This document shows, piece by piece, positions 62,333-64,000 of a stretch of DNA of 64,000 bases. The stretch's first letter is position 1. The number at the start of each line of letters is the position of its first letter. Under the pieces are notes generated by a model, which saw only the letters and a list, made by a program, of their open reading frames with translations, had not been told where the DNA came from and did not search any database. The DNA comes from Anaeramoeba flamelloides. Taxonomy: Eukaryota; Metamonada; Anaeramoebidae. Position numbers and translations under genes: made by a program. Location of the stretch: assembly GCA_027625915.1 (NCBI GenBank), contig JANTQA010000076.1:434001-498000 (forward strand), in the 5' to 3' direction.

Positions 62333-63265
62333 GGGACTAGTCTCTATTAAATTTTTTAAGGTAAATTTAATAGAGATTTAGAAATTTTTTTGCAATTACT
62401 TAGATTTGAAATCAAAGTGAAAAACTTCTTAGTAGAGTAATGTAATCTCGATAAATGATATTCATTAAATTTAGTTATTGTTTTTATAGAAATAAAAAAA
62501 TTTTTGCTTTTTTTCACTTTTTTGAAAGTTGCTTTTTTTCGTCTTTTCACAAGATTACAAAAAATAAAAAAAAATATGAGCAAGAAAGCAAAACTTTGTT
62601 GTGTTTTTGGAAGAACTACGAAAAATAGTTTGAAAAATCAACCTGAAAAGTTTTTTTTGGATTTGTATGAAAAAAATGTTTGATTCGAAAAAATATGCAA
62701 TCTATGCTTTACTCTTAATAAAAGATTTTCTTTCTTTTCTTGTACCATTCTTTTTTTTTTCATGAATCTACTTTTTCAGTTTGTACTCTTTTGTTTTTGT
62801 TGAATTTGAAGTTTTTTTAAGTATTCCCAAATTATCATTCCAAAAGTGTTTGTCAGAATCAAAAAAAATAAAAGAAAAGAATAAGAACTATTTTTTTAAA
62901 AAGTAATTATTGATAAAACAAATTGAGTTCTTTATAGAGTCAAGTTGGATGAACAGAAGTGAAAGAGAAAATATTCACTAGCTTTAAATTATTTTTTCGT
63001 TTTTCAAAGTGAGAATAAATATTATTTTTGAGAAAATAATTAAATCCAAAATTAATCAAAAAATTCTCATCTATTAAAGATCTTTTTTCAAAAAAAAAAT
63101 TTTTAAAAGTCACTTTTTTTGGCAGAATTGTAAAATTTTAAAAAAACAAGAACTAAAAGTTCTAACATTAAAAAAATCCGTCTATTTTAAATTTTAAGCA
63201 GATTTTAAGATAAGGATTCCTTATTTAGTTATTGGTCAAAAAAATAAATAATCGAGACTAGTCCC
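62333..63265. mobile_element. TTAA-flanked TIR element (piggyBac-like MITE)
   Basis: 933 bp with terminal inverted repeat 'gggactagtctc' continuing as (t/g)atta, flanked on both sides by TTAA (62329-62332; 63266-63269). TTAA target duplication is diagnostic of piggyBac-type transposition. The interior has no transposase; the 75-codon minus frame at 62356-62583 is unremarkable. A solo end of the same sequence occurs at 55536. Confidence 0.75.
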
Positions 63266-63695
63266 TTAAGTAAAAAATCAAACTGATAAATAAATTCACA
63301 ACATCTTTGATTCAACACACATTTTCAATTTTTAATAGAATACTCCAAAAACTTTTAAAAACTTTCCTATCCAAACATCAAGATAAAAAAAAACCCAAAA
63401 ATAAAAAGAAGAAGAAAAATAGAAATAAAAACTGAAAAAATCAAAAAAATAAAAATTAATAATAATTAAAATCTTATTTTCTCATGATGAAAAAACTTGA
63501 CACATTTAAGACTTGTGCTTAAAAGTTAACAAGAATTTTGAATTTTTGTTTATTTTTGTATTTTTTTCAATAAACAAATAATAAAATTAATCAAAATTTA
63601 ATAAAATATTTTGGGAATCTAAATTAATGTAATTTTATTCAGTTAATAATTTCCTTAATTTTTAAATCTTAAAAAAATAAATATAAAAAAACAAA

Positions 63696-64000
63696 TTAAT
63701 TTTGTAAAACAAGGTCTTGAGCGGAATAATGCTCTTGCAAAATACGATAAATATAAGAAGGCTGATGACCATTATCATTATTGATGAATAGAGTAATCAA
63801 TTCGGGTGGTACATAATCGTGCTGTGGGTTAATAATTTGAGCATTTTCTGAAAGGTTTTTCATTTCTGATTGGTCAAAAATCTCATCTGGTGATCTCATT
63901 ATATTGAATGTATCTTGGTCATAAGGAAAATATGGTGATAATTGATAATTACCAAAAAGTACAATAAAGGGCAATGCATGAATTTTTGCAGCAACTGCAA
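63696..64000 (-). CDS. EIF2B2: eIF2B subunit beta, C-terminal part
   Basis: A subunit of the guanine-nucleotide exchange factor for eIF2, regulatory subcomplex (alpha/beta/delta). The minus-strand frame is open to the window edge and encodes the last ~100 residues. It includes 'KIHALPFIVLFGNYQLSP', an RSP block, 'FDQSE', then the family's terminal signature 'HDYVPPELITLFINNDNGHQ' with 'PSYIYRILQEHYSAQD'. Human eIF2B-beta ends in nearly the same 'DYVPPELITLFISN..G..PSYIYRL' pattern, which separates beta from alpha and delta. The 5' part lies outside the window. No intron is visible in this portion. Confidence 0.93.
   Translation of the reverse strand, partial: AVAAKIHALPFIVLFGNYQLSPYFPYDQDTFNIMRSPDEIFDQSEMKNLSENAQIINPQHDYVPPELITLFINNDNGHQPSYIYRILQEHYSAQDLVLQN

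Noticed and set aside
1..64000. tRNA, rRNA, CRISPR or bacterial operon features
   Set aside because: I looked for tRNA B-box-like and cloverleaf patterns, regularly spaced repeats and tightly packed frames and found none. The intron-bearing genes are clearly eukaryotic.

Overview
The window is nuclear DNA from a very AT-rich, intron-bearing protist. Evidence: eukaryote-only genes (DNA polymerase epsilon, Furry/TAO3, MON1, eIF4E-BP, eIF2B-beta, a PMCA-type Ca2+ ATPase), GT-AG introns of about 150-400 bp in most genes and up to 3 kb in two, extreme poly(T)/poly(A) content outside exons, and the standard code (the intact genes end at TAA). KE-rich low-complexity tracts sit inside otherwise conserved proteins. 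This style recalls amoeboid protists such as Anaeramoeba or some Amoebozoa, but I cannot assign the lineage from sequence alone.

Layout. 1-9300 is repeat-rich and holds one small gene, an eIF4E-binding protein (2458-3153). A possible tiny gene (9600-9810, -) and a small tetraspan COPI-associated/TVP15-like gene (10066-10814, +) follow. 11040-13800 is repeats. 13958-21154 (-) is the complete three-exon gene for the catalytic subunit of DNA polymerase epsilon. 21155-25230 is non-coding with two foldback elements. 25737-28729 (+) is MON1, whose only intron is largely filled by a TIR element. 28730-32250 is repeats. 32253-41783 (+) is a giant two-exon Furry/TAO3/MOR2-like scaffold gene. 45982-53832 (-) is a P2B (plasma-membrane-type) Ca2+ ATPase whose five exons carry in-frame stops, frameshifts and substitutions of three catalytic residues: it reads as a pseudogene. 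Its introns are filled with repeats. 57497-58055 is a near-perfect ~200-bp-arm inverted repeat just upstream of a Trp-rich, KE-rich, RGG-tailed low-complexity protein gene (58254-60377, +). The window ends in the 3' part of eIF2B-beta (-).

The genes do not form a pathway. Two of them (4E-BP and eIF2B-beta) are translation-initiation regulators, MON1 and the TVP15-like protein belong to membrane traffic, and Pol epsilon to replication. The other main theme is mobile DNA. At least five families of TA-flanked, mostly CAGT-type or Tc1-like inverted-repeat elements are present, including a decayed Tc1/mariner transposase copy and an element nested in another. A TTAA-flanked piggyBac-like MITE, fragments of a non-LTR retrotransposon tail, and a dispersed ~600-bp repeat are also present. 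Copy comparison inside the window, rather than homology search, defines most of these families.
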